From: Microstegium vimineum
Taxonomy: Eukaryota; Streptophyta; Magnoliopsida; Poales; Poaceae
Length of the DNA: 64,000 bases
Direction: 5' to 3'
Assembly (NCBI GenBank): GCA_022036555.1
Contig: CM039126.1
Span: forward strand, 2,568,676 to 2,632,675
Part shown: positions 1-10,221 of the stretch, piece by piece
Position numbering within the stretch: the stretch's first letter is position 1
How the letters are laid out: each line of letters opens with the position of its first letter
Translations under genes and position numbers: made by a program
Notes under the pieces: generated by a model
What the model saw: only the letters and a program-made list of their open reading frames with translations
The model's database searches: none
Told to the model about the DNA's origin: nothing

Positions 1-378
1 CATCACACAAAAGCGGGTAATGCCTCTCGAGAACACTAGTCATGCAGCATCCTTGTGGGAATCATGTATGTAAAATAGCATGTGATGTAATGCCAAACAC
101 TGAGGCAGGGGTGAATCCAAGCCAAATAATCACTTGGGACTTAGTCTGAGAATGGATGTAATCACTAAAAAGTAGAAACTATTAGCACTATATATGGTAT
201 TTTTCCTTTTAAATTCTCAAGATCACAGGGATCGTCTGACCTCGGTGGCAAGCCATAGCTTCGCCCCTGCATTGAGGCCCCACAGAAATTAAGATTCTAT
301 GATTTATAAACGACACTAAGCATGCAGCATGCTTGGTAAATAAATATAAGAGAAAAATGGTGGAAACTGAACCAAAAC
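1..378. other. Intron of the SET-domain gene; no other gene seen
   Basis: AT-rich sequence downstream (minus strand) of the donor at 378. No exon with good splice sites was recognised, so this is read as intron. Confidence 0.5.
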
Positions 379-1236
379 CTTGCTGATTCATCGACATGTA
401 AAAGCTCCTCAACGAGTCCTTTAACCTTCTCATCAAATGAGGATTGCAAAGACTTCCTCTGAAACAAAATTACAAAACAGACTGATTGTCTGTCAGTCTG
501 TACCACCCAATATCCCCAGGGCAGAAGTCTAAACAACAATGCACAGATGAACCTGGATCACCGTAGCCCGGTGCAGAGTCGTCCCTTCCAGTTCGGCAAG
601 CTCTTCCTCGGTAAACCAAAGGGAGCTCCCGAAGGTGCTCGGAAGCATATCCAAATATCTGCGAATGCAGTGACCCATCACTTCAGCTACAGTTCAAATT
701 ATTTCCAAGTGCGAAGGCATGGGGGAAATTCAGTGGTGGATCGCGGTCTTACGGCTTCCAGAGTGAGCCAGGGCGTCGGCGCTCGGCCATGAGGAAGAGC
801 ATGACGAGGAGGCGGTCGTCGACGCCACCTTCCTCGAAGAGCGCGCGGCACCGCGGGCCGACGAGTGGGTCCTGCAGCACCCGCATCGGTGTGACGGCGA
901 GGTCGAGCGGCACCACCATCGCCACCCCTGCACCGCACCGGCGCAACGCCTGGATGAGCCTCGTCACTTCGGGGCAGGGGAAGTGGAGAGGAGCGTTACC
1001 TTCGTTGGCGCCCGGCTCAGGGGCGGCGGTGGAGAAGACGCCAAAGCCCTTGCCGCCGCATGCGCGGATCGTGCAGCTGCGGAGGTCGGCGCCATTGGCC
1101 TGCGGAGGAAAGGGAGGGGTCGGGGTTTAGGGTTTTAGAGAGGAGCAACGGTTGCACGGGCTATGGGAGAGGGAGAGGGAACGACCTGGAGCCATTGGAG
1201 GAAGGATTCGAGCTTGGCATCGTCGTCGGCAGCCAT
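379..1236 (-). CDS. SET-domain protein-lysine methyltransferase (Rubisco LSMT/SETD-like), 5' part, runs off the left edge
   Basis: Read on the minus strand: ATG at 1236 and coding exons 1236-1186, 1099-1000, 927-753, 658-553 and 458-379. All junctions are GT-AG and the phases are consistent (51+100+175+106+80 nt). The protein starts MAADDDAKLESFLQWLQ, then has GGKGFGVFSTAA, the opening glycine-rich strand of plant Rubisco-LSMT-like SET domains, then MVVPLDLAVTP and FTEEELAELEGTT, both typical of this family. Members methylate lysines on plastid or other proteins using S-adenosylmethionine; the substrate here is unknown. The last exon seen ends at a donor (378/377). I found no convincing exon in 1-378, so the catalytic NHS/Tyr part of the SET domain and the substrate-binding domain should lie left of the window. 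The two short introns near the start (86 and 72 nt) are ordinary for a GC-rich grass gene. The family call is firm; the substrate is not inferable. Confidence 0.85.
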
Positions 1237-1462
1237 GGCAGTGTTCGAGCTCGACGAATTGCGCGAGTGGAGGTAGAGCCGAGGGAGCTGCAGAGTGAAT
1301 CGAGGGCTGAGAGGCAGGTGGGCCTGATCGCAATCAAGCCCCTGGGCTGATAGACGGGCCTAGTTTTAATTAGGCCCATCCAATCACGCCTACTCTCTAA
1401 CTACGATTTTGTTTTTTTTACTACGAATCTTATTTTGGAGACATTGAACTCGACAAAAATAA

Positions 1463-1703
1463 TACTCCCTCCGTTTCAATTTATAATTCGTTTGACTTTT
1501 TTTACCCTAACTTTGATCACTCGTCTTATTCAAAAAAAAATTATATAAACATAGTCAAATTTAAGTCATTCATGTAGACTATTTATTAAATAAGTAAGTC
1601 ACACTAAAAAAAATGATATTTTACACAAAAAATTGAATAAGACAAGTGGTCAAACTTATGGTTGAAAAAGTCAAACGAACTATAATTTAGAACGGATTAA
1701 GTA
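1463..1703. mobile_element. Stowaway-type MITE (Tc1/mariner)
   Basis: The left end reads TA-CTCCCTCCGTTTCAATTTATAA. The right end is a degenerate inverted copy (GAACGGATTAAG-TA). It is about 240 bp, AT-rich inside, with TA at both edges. The internal arms (GTTTGACTTTTTT / AAAAAGTCAAAC) are also inverted. It lies just upstream of the SET-domain gene's 5' end. Confidence 0.8.
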
Positions 1704-1736
1704 AGATTTTAATCTGTCCTCCGCCACTGCTATCAT

Positions 1737-1750
1737 CTACTATATATATT
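1737..1750 (+). promoter_or_regulatory. TATA box upstream of K1
   Basis: A CTATATATATTG stretch lies about 250 bp before the K1 start codon. Comparable TATA stretches precede the K2, K4 and K6 copies. Confidence 0.35.
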
Positions 1751-1997
1751 GAAAAGATCGAGGCGTTGACTTGCTCCATCCAAGGCATGATGTAAATTAT
1801 TGAGATCGAGGTGTCGACTTGCTCTATCCAAAGATCGATCGGGTCCATGCATCGCTGCACTTATTATGTAGGAGCAAGAAGGCCGTCTATTTGTGGAAGC
1901 AACTAGTCGTGCGTGTGCTTGCTGTGTTTGTGTGAAGAGCGAGCGAGCTAGGGCTAGCTGTGGGTGTTGGTGCGTGGAAAGAGGTCGATCGGAATCA

Positions 1998-2246
1998 ATG
2001 GCGACGACCAGTAAGATGGCGGTGATGCTCATGGCCGTGCTGCTGCTGCTGGCAACAACAATGGAGTCGGCATCAGCCAGGGGCTTGTTGTCCAGCATCA
2101 TTGACAGCGGCGGCGACTCGCCATCCAACCTGCTGCTGGGGGAGATAATAAAGCTGTCACCATTTTGCCTTCCCAGCAGGAGTTGCTTGTAATTCTGGTA
2201 CACCTTGTTGCAGAGGCGATTGTTCGTCATGGGGGACTGCCCATAG
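1998..2246 (+). pseudogene. K1: secreted cysteine-rich peptide gene, frameshifted copy
   Basis: The ATG at 1998 opens a signal peptide (MATTSKMAV, a leucine run, then the ESASA cleavage region) shared with K2, K4 and K5. The open frame stops at 2190-2192 after only two cysteines, giving 64 codons. The rest of the cysteine motif survives in other frames: CNSGTPCCRGDC lies at about 2183-2220 and a terminal DCP followed by a stop at 2235-2246. Two small indels, one after the second cysteine and one in the GGGGG run near 2231-2235, would explain the break. It could still make a short secreted peptide, but the knot cannot form as read. It is read as a decayed member of the family, with a 3' flank like those of the other copies. 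Confidence 0.65.
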
Positions 2247-3621
2247 TTTCGTTTAGTTTGTGCTAAGCTGCTGCTAGCTTTATTTATTTCACGTACGGGG
2301 CGGCCGGTTCCTGCTGCCATCGGCAGGCAGCGTGCTTTCATTTTGATCTTGAATTCAGTGTGTGACGCATGCATGTAGCAGCATGTTCAACATATATTGT
2401 TGTGTCTTACTTTACTTTCTTCAGTTATTTGACGCGTTTGTGTTGTTGTCTTTTTCTATATTATTAATTTCATACTATGTATCATTGAATAAAAGCAATG
2501 CAGTGAGTTTCCAACCGAAGAGGAAATCCAACTGCCAAGAATACTTTAAATTCAGAGATTGTCACCGTTTTTTCAGCAGCGGAGATTCCATGAAAACCTC
2601 CTAGAACCGTTAATGCTCAAATAATTATATTGACATTACTCCGCAGCTGATAATTATGTAAGTTGTTATTTTAGATAAAGTTATTATATAATTTTTATGA
2701 AATATTACAAGATATGCAACAAGGAATACATTGCATACAGAAAAACGAGTGCAACTATAGAGATATTTCTTTCTTTCTTTCTTTCTTTTTTTTGGGGTGT
2801 GTGTGGGGGGGGGGGGGGGGTGGCGTATATAAATCCTATATAAAGTAAGGGCAAAGTTGTTTTTCATAGAATGCAAAGGGAGGGTTTAACTTCCCTTTAA
2901 AATAAGCATTACAATTTCAATTTAATCTATTCTATACTCACCTAAAATTTTAATATCCACCTACAATTTACTTCCTTGATTTGGTTGGTTGCTACTCAAC
3001 TGATAGGGATTGACCGCCAAGAAAACTAGGATTGCACCTAATTTGCTAAAGCGGCGAGAACGTGTTCCAACCGTTAAGAATTTTTTTTTGAGTGCTGACA
3101 ACCTCTAAGGAAACACTCTAGACTACCAATGTAATTGTTATTTCCTTCGCTGCCGTTCACTTTCATGGCATGGTGTCGCCGAAGCTAAGGAAGAAGCGAT
3201 GTCTGGGTCTAGAGGTGAGCACGCCGGTAGCTAGGATGGTCGCCCACCACGCTGTAGGGTGTCTACCACCGCTAGGGTCTAGAGGTGAGTAGGGGTGGAA
3301 CCACCCTGGCATCGTGGTGGGGCGGCCCAATACGTCTTGGAATCAGACTTCATCATGTTGATAATCTGTAGAAGTTAGTTGCTCTAACTTATATTATTAC
3401 ATGTCATGAGTCCAATGACACGTAAGACAAAGAGAGAATAATTCAATGTCTTCGAATTGGACTTTGTATCGTCATCTGTTGACACAAGTTGTTCTAACTC
3501 ATATGAGCACTGGTGATGAGTTCGGGACACACGAACACACAGAGGGCCTGAGTGCACTTACCAGAAAAAGATAGAGGGAAATGGACGAAAAAATGAGATA
3601 ATTTCTTGGTTTTCAAAATTA
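2247..3621. other. Intergenic; low-complexity tract, no gene recognised
   Basis: AT-rich sequence after K1. A (TTTC)n tract runs into (GT)n and then a run of about 16 G at roughly 2,768-2,820. Nothing else has coding character. Confidence 0.6.
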
Positions 3622-3712
3622 GATATAGATATAGATATAGGTATATGTATAGGTATAGATAGATAGATAGATATAGATATAGGTATAGATATAGATATAA
3701 ATATAGATATAC
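3622..3712. repeat. (GATATA)n microsatellite
   Basis: Imperfect hexamer array of AGATAT/AGGTAT units. A related but shorter array precedes K4 (17,279-17,350) and K5 (19,780-19,850), so the tract appears to be part of the duplicated upstream region of this gene family. Confidence 0.85.
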
Positions 3713-4032
3713 TCCCTACCTCTTGTAATATATTCAAGCATTCAAAAAATATCATAACTAAATCTATAGGGACAAAATATTTTTGCATTCATTAGTTATA
3801 TAAATTTGGTAGATATTATGTTGTTACTTGCCAATTATCAACCAATCATCATTAATAAACATTAAACAATTATATACCCTCACTTTATTTTCTAATCAGA
3901 TTGTATCATCACGATTAATGGTAATTGGTAGATAAATAGCAACCAAATTTATGCAACTATTTAATGCAAAGCTATTTTGACCCAGAATCTCTTATATTTG
4001 AAGACATTTATTTTTTAAATGCTTGAATATGC

Positions 4033-4044
4033 ACTATATATATT
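4033..4044 (+). promoter_or_regulatory. TATA box of K2
   Basis: CTATATATATTA lies about 70 bp before the K2 ATG, allowing a short 5' UTR. The surrounding 170 bp (about 3,875-4,045) are duplicated at 16,118-16,285 without a gene. Confidence 0.55.
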
Positions 4045-4110
4045 AGAGGATTGAGTAGTACTTCTGGAAGCCACAGCGAATAAGCAGAATAAGCAAGCAG
4101 TAGGATCGAG

Positions 4111-4341
4111 ATGACCACCAGCAAGAAGATGGATGTGGTGACCGTGGCCGCTGTACTACTGCTGCTGGTGGCGGCGGTGGCAACCATAGAGTCGGCATCA
4201 GCCAGATCAATCATCCACGGGGCCTACTCGCCACCCATCCTGGAGCCGAAGTGCCGCCAAAGTGGAACCCCTTGTGATATTGGTCGTAATGAATGTTGCA
4301 ACGGCATTTGTTCAAGGAGAACCAGCTTTAGGTGCCCATGA
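4111..4341 (+). CDS. K2: intact secreted knottin-like cysteine-rich peptide precursor, 76 aa
   Basis: Single-exon ORF. Residues 1 to about 31 form a secretory signal peptide (MTTSKKMD, a Val/Leu/Ala core, then ESASA as a plausible signal peptidase site). A short spacer follows, then a six-cysteine core with spacing C-x6-C-x6-CC-x3-C-x7-C, ending CP. The adjacent CC and the overall spacing are those of inhibitor cystine-knot (knottin) peptides, which in plants include antimicrobial and protease-inhibitor peptides. Export to the apoplast is inferred; target and activity are unknown. The 3' UTR has an AATAAA signal near 4,411. A downstream copy, K3, keeps the same cysteine spacing exactly, which supports the reading frame. 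I do not recognise a named gene. Confidence 0.75.
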   Translation: MTTSKKMDVVTVAAVLLLLVAAVATIESASARSIIHGAYSPPILEPKCRQSGTPCDIGRNECCNGICSRRTSFRCP

Positions 4342-5115
4342 TAGCCTGCGTGGATGCACGCATGCATGCAGTGTTGTTGTGTTTTTTATATGGTTCAATA
4401 TATTATGTAATAATAAAGCAGTGCATGCAGTGTTTGCTTTGTATGTTCGTTTAATTTCCTACCCAAGAGGATGTCCAACGGACTGTGGAATTGCCAAAAA
4501 AATACATGAGGAGCATTGAACGCGTACACTATTTTAAATTTGGAGTTTATAGTGTTTTGAATATCACTATTACAGAAGGGCTTTTAGCCCCGGTCCATAA
4601 ACCGGGACTGGGAATCCGTCCATCCCAACTGCGCCCCCCAAGTTTTGAACCCGAGACTAGCTTACCACTCCACCTACAAAGTATATCTGATGATAAATAG
4701 AATCCTTAACTTTTGAACCATACATCGAGTGACCTTTAGTCTCGGTTGGAAACAACAACCGGGACTAAATGCATCAAGGGACCTTTAGTCCGGTTGGGAA
4801 CAACAACCGGGATTAAAAGGATCTTTAGTCCTGGTAGGAATGTTCAGAACCTTTAGTCTCGGATGGTTAACACCAACCGGGACTAAAGGAGACCTTTTAG
4901 CCCTGGTTGGTGTTACCAACCGGAGCTAAAGATGTATTAGTCCCGGACGCAAAAAATTTCGAGATTAAAACTCATTTTGGGCCTGTTTTCTAGTAGTGTA
5001 TGGACTCCAAATATTCCATGAATAATTGTTTTCATACGGGTTGCACATGTCGCTTGATCTCGAGGGGGGGGGGGGGGGGCTCAAGGAGATTTAGGGTGTA
5101 TTTGGCACCATGAAC
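4342..5115 (+). repeat. 3' flank of K2, duplicated at 5,304-5,656
   Basis: Starting with the stop codon and GATAGCCTGCGT, this flank (excluding the MITE at 4,565-4,998) matches the flank of K3. Shared blocks include the AATAAA region, the block near AAATTTGGAGTTTATAGTG, and CTTGATCTCGAGGGG followed by CTCAAGGAGATT. The K2 copy carries a 16-G run (about 5,064-5,079) where the K3 copy has six G. Confidence 0.8.
4565..4998. mobile_element. CACTA-type MITE with TAT target-site duplication
   Basis: The left end is CACTATTACAGAAGGG and the right end is the inverted TTTTCTAGTAGTG. Direct TAT duplications lie at 4,562-4,564 and 4,999-5,001, the 3-bp size expected for CACTA elements. The interior is built of repeated inverted ACCGGGACTAAAG / CTTTAGTCCCGGTT units, so it can fold strongly. 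The paralogous K3 flank (about 5,530-5,540) preserves the empty site. Confidence 0.88.
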
Positions 5116-5139
5116 CGGTTTCGATTCACAATAGAGTTG

Positions 5140-5303
5140 GTGATAACCATGGAGTCGCCATCAGCCAGATCCATCAGCCATGGGCCTACTCGCCATCTAG
5201 TCTGGGTCCGCAGTGCGCCCAAAGTGGATCCCCTTGTCTTCCTGTTCTTATAAAATGTTGCAACAATAGTTGTTCAAGCATAAGCAGCTTTAGGTGCCCA
5301 TGA
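5140..5303 (+). pseudogene. K3: cysteine-rich peptide copy lacking its signal peptide
   Basis: Starts abruptly within the signal-peptide cleavage region (ATGGAGTCGCCATCAGCC) and has a frame break before the core. Read from about 5,178, the frame gives a six-cysteine core with C-x6-C-x6-CC-x3-C-x7-C ending CP and stop at 5,301-5,303, the same spacing as K2. The hydrophobic leader is missing, replaced by K2 3'-flank sequence (CATGAACCGGTTTCGA) at the tandem-duplication joint. It cannot be secreted as it stands. The intact core suggests a recent loss. Confidence 0.75.
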
Positions 5304-5656
5304 TAGCCTGCGTAGATACATGCATGCATGTTGTGTCGTTGTGTTTTCGATATGGTTCAATATATTATTATGTAATAATAAAGCAGTGCATGTAGTGTTT
5401 GTTTTGTACGTACATTTAATGTCGTATCCAAGAGGACGTCCAATGAATTATGGAATTGCCAAAAATAAATACATGACGAGCGATGAGTTAAACGGGTATA
5501 CTATTTTAAATTTGAAGTTTATAGTATTTTGAATACAGACTCCAAAAATTCCATGAATAATTGTTTTCATACGAGTTGCACGTACATGTTGCTTGATCTC
5601 GAGGGGGGCTCAAGGAGATTTAAGGGAGCGTTTGGCATCATGAATCAGTTTCGAGA
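5304..5656 (+). repeat. Second copy of the K-family 3' flank
   Basis: Direct repeat of the K2 3' flank without the CACTA MITE. It gives the pre-insertion state of that element. Confidence 0.8.
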
Positions 5657-6172
5657 AATCAAGTACTTCTAAGCCGCTGCTTCCTGTACGACAATTACCG
5701 GTTTCTAGTTTATGTAGTTTTCACCCTTTTCTTTTTGCTCAGGGTACTTTTGTATCTGTTGAAGCATTGTACTCTGATGTAATTCGGTTGTGATTCGGTT
5801 GTGTGCTGGATCTGATACTTCTTAATAAAGGACTCTCCTTGATCTTTGTTTCTTATGTTCCGCCGAGTACTTTTCACTAGCTGGTTCTTTGTCATGTTGT
5901 GCTCTTCGAGATGCGATTGTATTTAGCCTAATGTGACCGTTATTTTTCCTTTTTTGTTGCGCAATCTTGGGGAGCGACTGTTTTGCTATTTTTCCGTAAT
6001 TACTGCCTCTGGGTAACTATTATTTTTGGGAACTAATCTTCTTGTTATAGCCTTATATAAGCTTCTTCATCTTTTTGTTACTAAGTCTATCTGCAACTTT
6101 TTTCAAATCTCTGTCCTTTGTCTTTGGTTTTAACCTCCCTCTGTGATTCATCTTTGGAAGAAAAATTCGCAA

Positions 6173-8955
6173 TGAAGGGTCCGGGAATTCTGAAGTCTTC
6201 TGTTCAGCAGGGTGATCTTTATCAATTAGTTGCACAAGGATTTCTCCCAAGATCGGGCCTTTCTGCTTGTGGATTGCCTGGTGATCAACCGTCTCCCAAT
6301 CCGTCTCCTGATCAATCTCTTCTTTTTGTTTCTTACGTCAGATATGGACTTTGTTTTCCTCCGTCTGATTTCTTAATTCAATTTCTTAATTTCTATGGTC
6401 TCCAATTTCATCATCTTGTTCCCAATGTTCATCCTTTTCCTTTCCTGTTTCGTTCATCTTTGTGAGGATTTCATAGGAATTCCTCCTTGTCTCTTGTTCT
6501 TCCGTTACTTCTTTCGAGTCCGTTTTACTGGTAGGTCAAAAGTTCCCCATTGTGGTTGTTGCATGATTCAGTCTAGGCAGAGTCACAATGATGCTTTTCC
6601 TTCTTTGTCCTTATCCGATTATGTTCGAGACTGGGCTGAAAAGTGGTTCTATGTTTCTCAGTCGTCTTTTCCTAAGCCTTTTGATTTGTCTTCTCTTCTG
6701 ATTTCTCTTCTTTATTGGTCTAACAAGATTGCTTCTTCCAAGAAGCGAGCTCTTAAGCCTTTAATTGATCGTGTCAGTTTTTTGAAGCAATCTGGTTTGA
6801 TAGGTAATGGTATTGTTGCTAGCTTCTTACGTCGCCGAGTTCAGCCCCTGATGAAAAGGGGTCATTTAGGTTTTGAGTATAGTGGTCCTTCTGATTCTTC
6901 TCGCCTTATCCTTGAGACTGAACTCTCAGACGATGCCGTTCTTGAGATGATGAATAGAGTATTGGGCGGTGTTGTTATTCTTCCTATCGCAATTCAAGAG
7001 TATAGTGCTGCCAATCCTCCGCCTGTTGTAAGTGTTTTTATATCCTTGATCTTATTTTGTTTCTGTTGTCCCTGTCTGATGGGTTTATCTTACAGGGTTT
7101 TGGTTATGACTTTGCTCTCGATGTCCCTGCTGCCGTTGATGGCGGAGATGATGTAGATGCTGCTGATGATGATGATACTGATGTTGGTATTGGATCTCGT
7201 GCTGCTTCTCCGAAACGAGGTCATTCAGATGTTGATATTAGGCTTCCTCGGCCAAAAAGGAGGCGATCTGCCCATCATGGTTCTTTGTCAGGTAGTCTTT
7301 GTGCCGAGTTCTTTTGCCATTTTCTCCTGTCTTTCTTTCCTTCTATTTCCTAACTTTTGTTTTTTGTTTTGTAGATGGGCATTCGGCTCTTTCAACTGAA
7401 GATGAGTCAGTTGACCCTCTGAGTCCTTCAAGGTGAGCTCTTTTTCTATTGTTTCTCTCTATGTGCTTTCATGATACGTGCTGGTACTTGTTCTTTTTTA
7501 TGCAGTCGGGTGCATGTTAATGCCCCCCTGCTTCTGGCTCTATTGCACCTTCTTCATTTGCCTTACCATCTTTTGATGATGGTTTTGACTTTGCTATCTC
7601 GAAGTTGTCCTTCTCCCATACTGTGGCTGAGATCAAGAAGTCCTCTTAGTATATTTTCTTTCCTTTGCTTATTTCTTTAGTATTTGCTGAATTCCTTGTA
7701 AAAATTTGTGATATTTTTTTTATTACAGCGCTGCTTTAGGTAGTTCCTCTTCTTCTAAAGCTGTTGTAGACCCAAAGTTGTCCTCTCCAGGTAGATGTCT
7801 TTCCTGGTTTTTATCTTTTCGTGTATTTCTGTGCTTACTTCTTTGTTGCAGGTGATCCAGTAGTTTCCCTTGATGTCAATTAGACTGAAATGTCTTCTGG
7901 GAAGTCTTTTGTGACTACCCCTCCTGCTACGCAAGTTCTTTCTACAGTTGATCCTTGTGTTCCATTGTCTGCTCAGTCTGAACGGATTGGTAGGTTGCTT
8001 TCATCCTGGGAATCTTTTTCTTCAAAATATGGTGCGGAGCTCAAGGTACTTCTGATAATCCTTTGTTTCGTATTTTCTATTTTTCCTTGTTATTGTACCT
8101 TTATCTTTGTTTCTGGTTTGGCAAGCTTTCCATCAAGATCAAGATGTTCTGTTTGGTCCTCAGGAAGAAAGGTCGGTTAACCTTATTCAAGGTAGTCTTG
8201 GTAAAGCTGAGGCCGAGTTGTCTCGTGTAAAAGTTGAGTTGACTCAAATGACAGAAATGCGTGATTCTGCTGCTACCCGGGCTTCTGAGGAGATTGCTAA
8301 TCTGAAGTCTCGGCTTGCTGGTACCTTTTACTCTTTTACTTTCTTGTTTTTGGTCTTGCCAGATTATCTTTGCTTATTTGTTTGATTATTTGTTAGACGC
8401 TGAACGCCAACGTGAAGCTTGGAAAAAGGATCGAGAGGTGATGACTGAGACCCTTCGATCTTCTGAAAACAAAGCTGAGCATGTAAGTGGATCTACTGAT
8501 AATACTTTAAAAAAGGCTCAAGATTTGCTAGCCGAAGCTCAGTTGATTCGAAAACTTTGCAAGGGAAACTGAATTCTGCTCGAGCACAAATTAGGTCCCT
8601 GCTTGAGGCTGCAAAGCCTATTGTTGTTGTTGTTTGCCATACTGGAGATGATAGTGCTGGTATAGATAGTATAGTCCCAGTATTGCCCTCACGATTCCGT
8701 GAGTTTGTAAAAAATGGGTTTAAACGATGCATTGGAAATATTGTTTCCTTTGTCCGGGCTCTTGCTCCTGAAGTCCCTTTGGCTCGAATTCTTGAAGATC
8801 ATATGGAGGCCAATCTTTTGACTCGGTGGGAGCAAGCAAAACCTGAGGTCAAGAGCCTCTGTAGTGAGATACTTGGTCAGATGGACGTGTTGCCCCTTCT
8901 CTTTGATAAACACGTTTATTTTTCCTTGATTGGTGGTTCTTGTAATATGCTCTAA
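6173..8955 (+). pseudogene. Antisense ORF of the gypsy element ('putative gypsy type transposon' PF04195-like), intron-containing, broken
   Basis: Runs opposite to gag-pol. The first exon starts MKGPGILKSSVQQG and contains VRYGLCFPPSDFLIQFLNFY and VHLCEDFIGIPP...FRYFFRVR, the hallmark of the plant domain called Transposase_28 or putative gypsy-type transposon. A frameshift near 6,415-6,430 separates these two parts. Later segments are divided by sequences that look like introns (GTAAGTG...TTACAG at about 7,027-7,095, and others near 7,290-7,370 and 8,040-8,160). The C-terminal part (about 8,170-8,920) is charged and predicted coiled-coil-like (KAEAELSRVKVELTQM, AERQREAWKKDREV). Function in the element's life cycle is unknown. 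Confidence 0.7.
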
Positions 8956-9479
8956 TAATACTTTTGCTTAATATATTGTCAGGCTTCGCCCTGATATTGT
9001 AATGCTCTTGTCTTTGTTTGTCAATGTTGTACAGTTTTGCTTTCTGATTGATATATTTGGCCTTCTGATGAATACCTTATTTTTCTGAATATTTGTGAGC
9101 CATCTTGACTTCTCTTGATTGGTATTGTGCCTTAGTATTAGTCTTTGAAGATGTTTCAGAATTCCCAAATTCTTTCTGAGTAATATTATCGGCCTTCGAG
9201 CCTTGATGATTATACTGATAGTATTGCTTATAGAATGACTTGTGCCTCTGAGTTTAGGCTTTGTAGATCTCTCCTTTGTGTCTTGTCTGTAGAATGACCT
9301 TCGAGTTTTTTTGGGGTAGTATTATCGTTTTTTGACGAGTAGTTCTTGCTGTTGGGGTGTCACTTCTTGACGTGAAAGCATTTGGCTTGTAATCTTTTCT
9401 TGCCGAATTCATACTGATCTTTAAGCAGTTAGTGTAGACTATTCCTCTTTATTGCATCGAGTAGTTTGATGTTTGTCAT

Positions 9480-10190
9480 GCCGCTTCTTGAAACGTTAGA
9501 CTTGTAGATGTATGAACCAAACCGTGCCGCTCATGGTGCAAAAGCAGTCGGTTTGTCGTCAAGGTAGGCTGATACTTTTTTGTTGCGCCGAGTAGTTTGA
9601 CGTCATGCCGCCTCACGAAACAGTAGACTTGTAGATATATGAACCAGACTGTGCCGATCATGGTGCAAAGCAGTCGGTTTGTTAGGTTGTCTCATGAAAC
9701 AACTGACTTGAAGATGCTAGACAGTGTCGCTCATGGTGCAAAGCTGTCAGCTTTTTATGCCGCCTCATGAAACGGTAGACTTATATATGTGAACCAGACT
9801 GTGTCGCTCATGGTGCAAAGCAGTCGATTTGTCGAGTTGTCTCACAAAACAATCGACTTAAAAATGCTAGACAGTGCTGCTCATAGTGCAAAGCTGTCAG
9901 CTTGTCATGCCGCCTCACGAAACGGTAGACTTTATATATATGAACCAGACTGTGCCGCTCATGGTGCAAAGCAATCGGTTTGTCGAGTTGCCTCACGAAA
10001 CAATCGACTTAAAAATGTTAGACAGTGCCGCTCATGGTGCAAAGCTGTCAGCTAGTCAGGCCGCCTCACAAAATGGTAGACTTTATATATGAACCAGACT
10101 GTGCCGCTCATGGTGCAAAGCAGTCGGTTTGTCAAGTTGCCTCACGAAACAACTGACTCCAGACAGTGCCTCTCTTTGTGCAAACTGTCG
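9480..10190. repeat. Internal tandem repeats of the gypsy element, about 150 bp period
   Basis: The phrase GAACCAGACTGTGCCGCTCATGGTGC recurs at about 9,510, 9,641, 9,790, 9,942 and 10,091. Each unit has two related halves of about 75 bp, one ending in AAAGCAGTCGGTTTGTC and the other in AAAGCTGTCAGCTTGTC. The block sits between the end of the integrase and the antisense ORF. Confidence 0.85.
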
Positions 10191-10221
10191 GTTTGTTTTT
10201 GATGTCTTGCATCTTGTGCTT

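Noticed and set aside
2765..2820. (TTTC)n-(GT)n-G16 tract as a regulatory element
   Set aside because: Simple low-complexity DNA with no association beyond position.
9480..10190. Regular repeat block as a CRISPR array
   Set aside because: Units are about 150 bp without unique spacers, in a plant retroelement.
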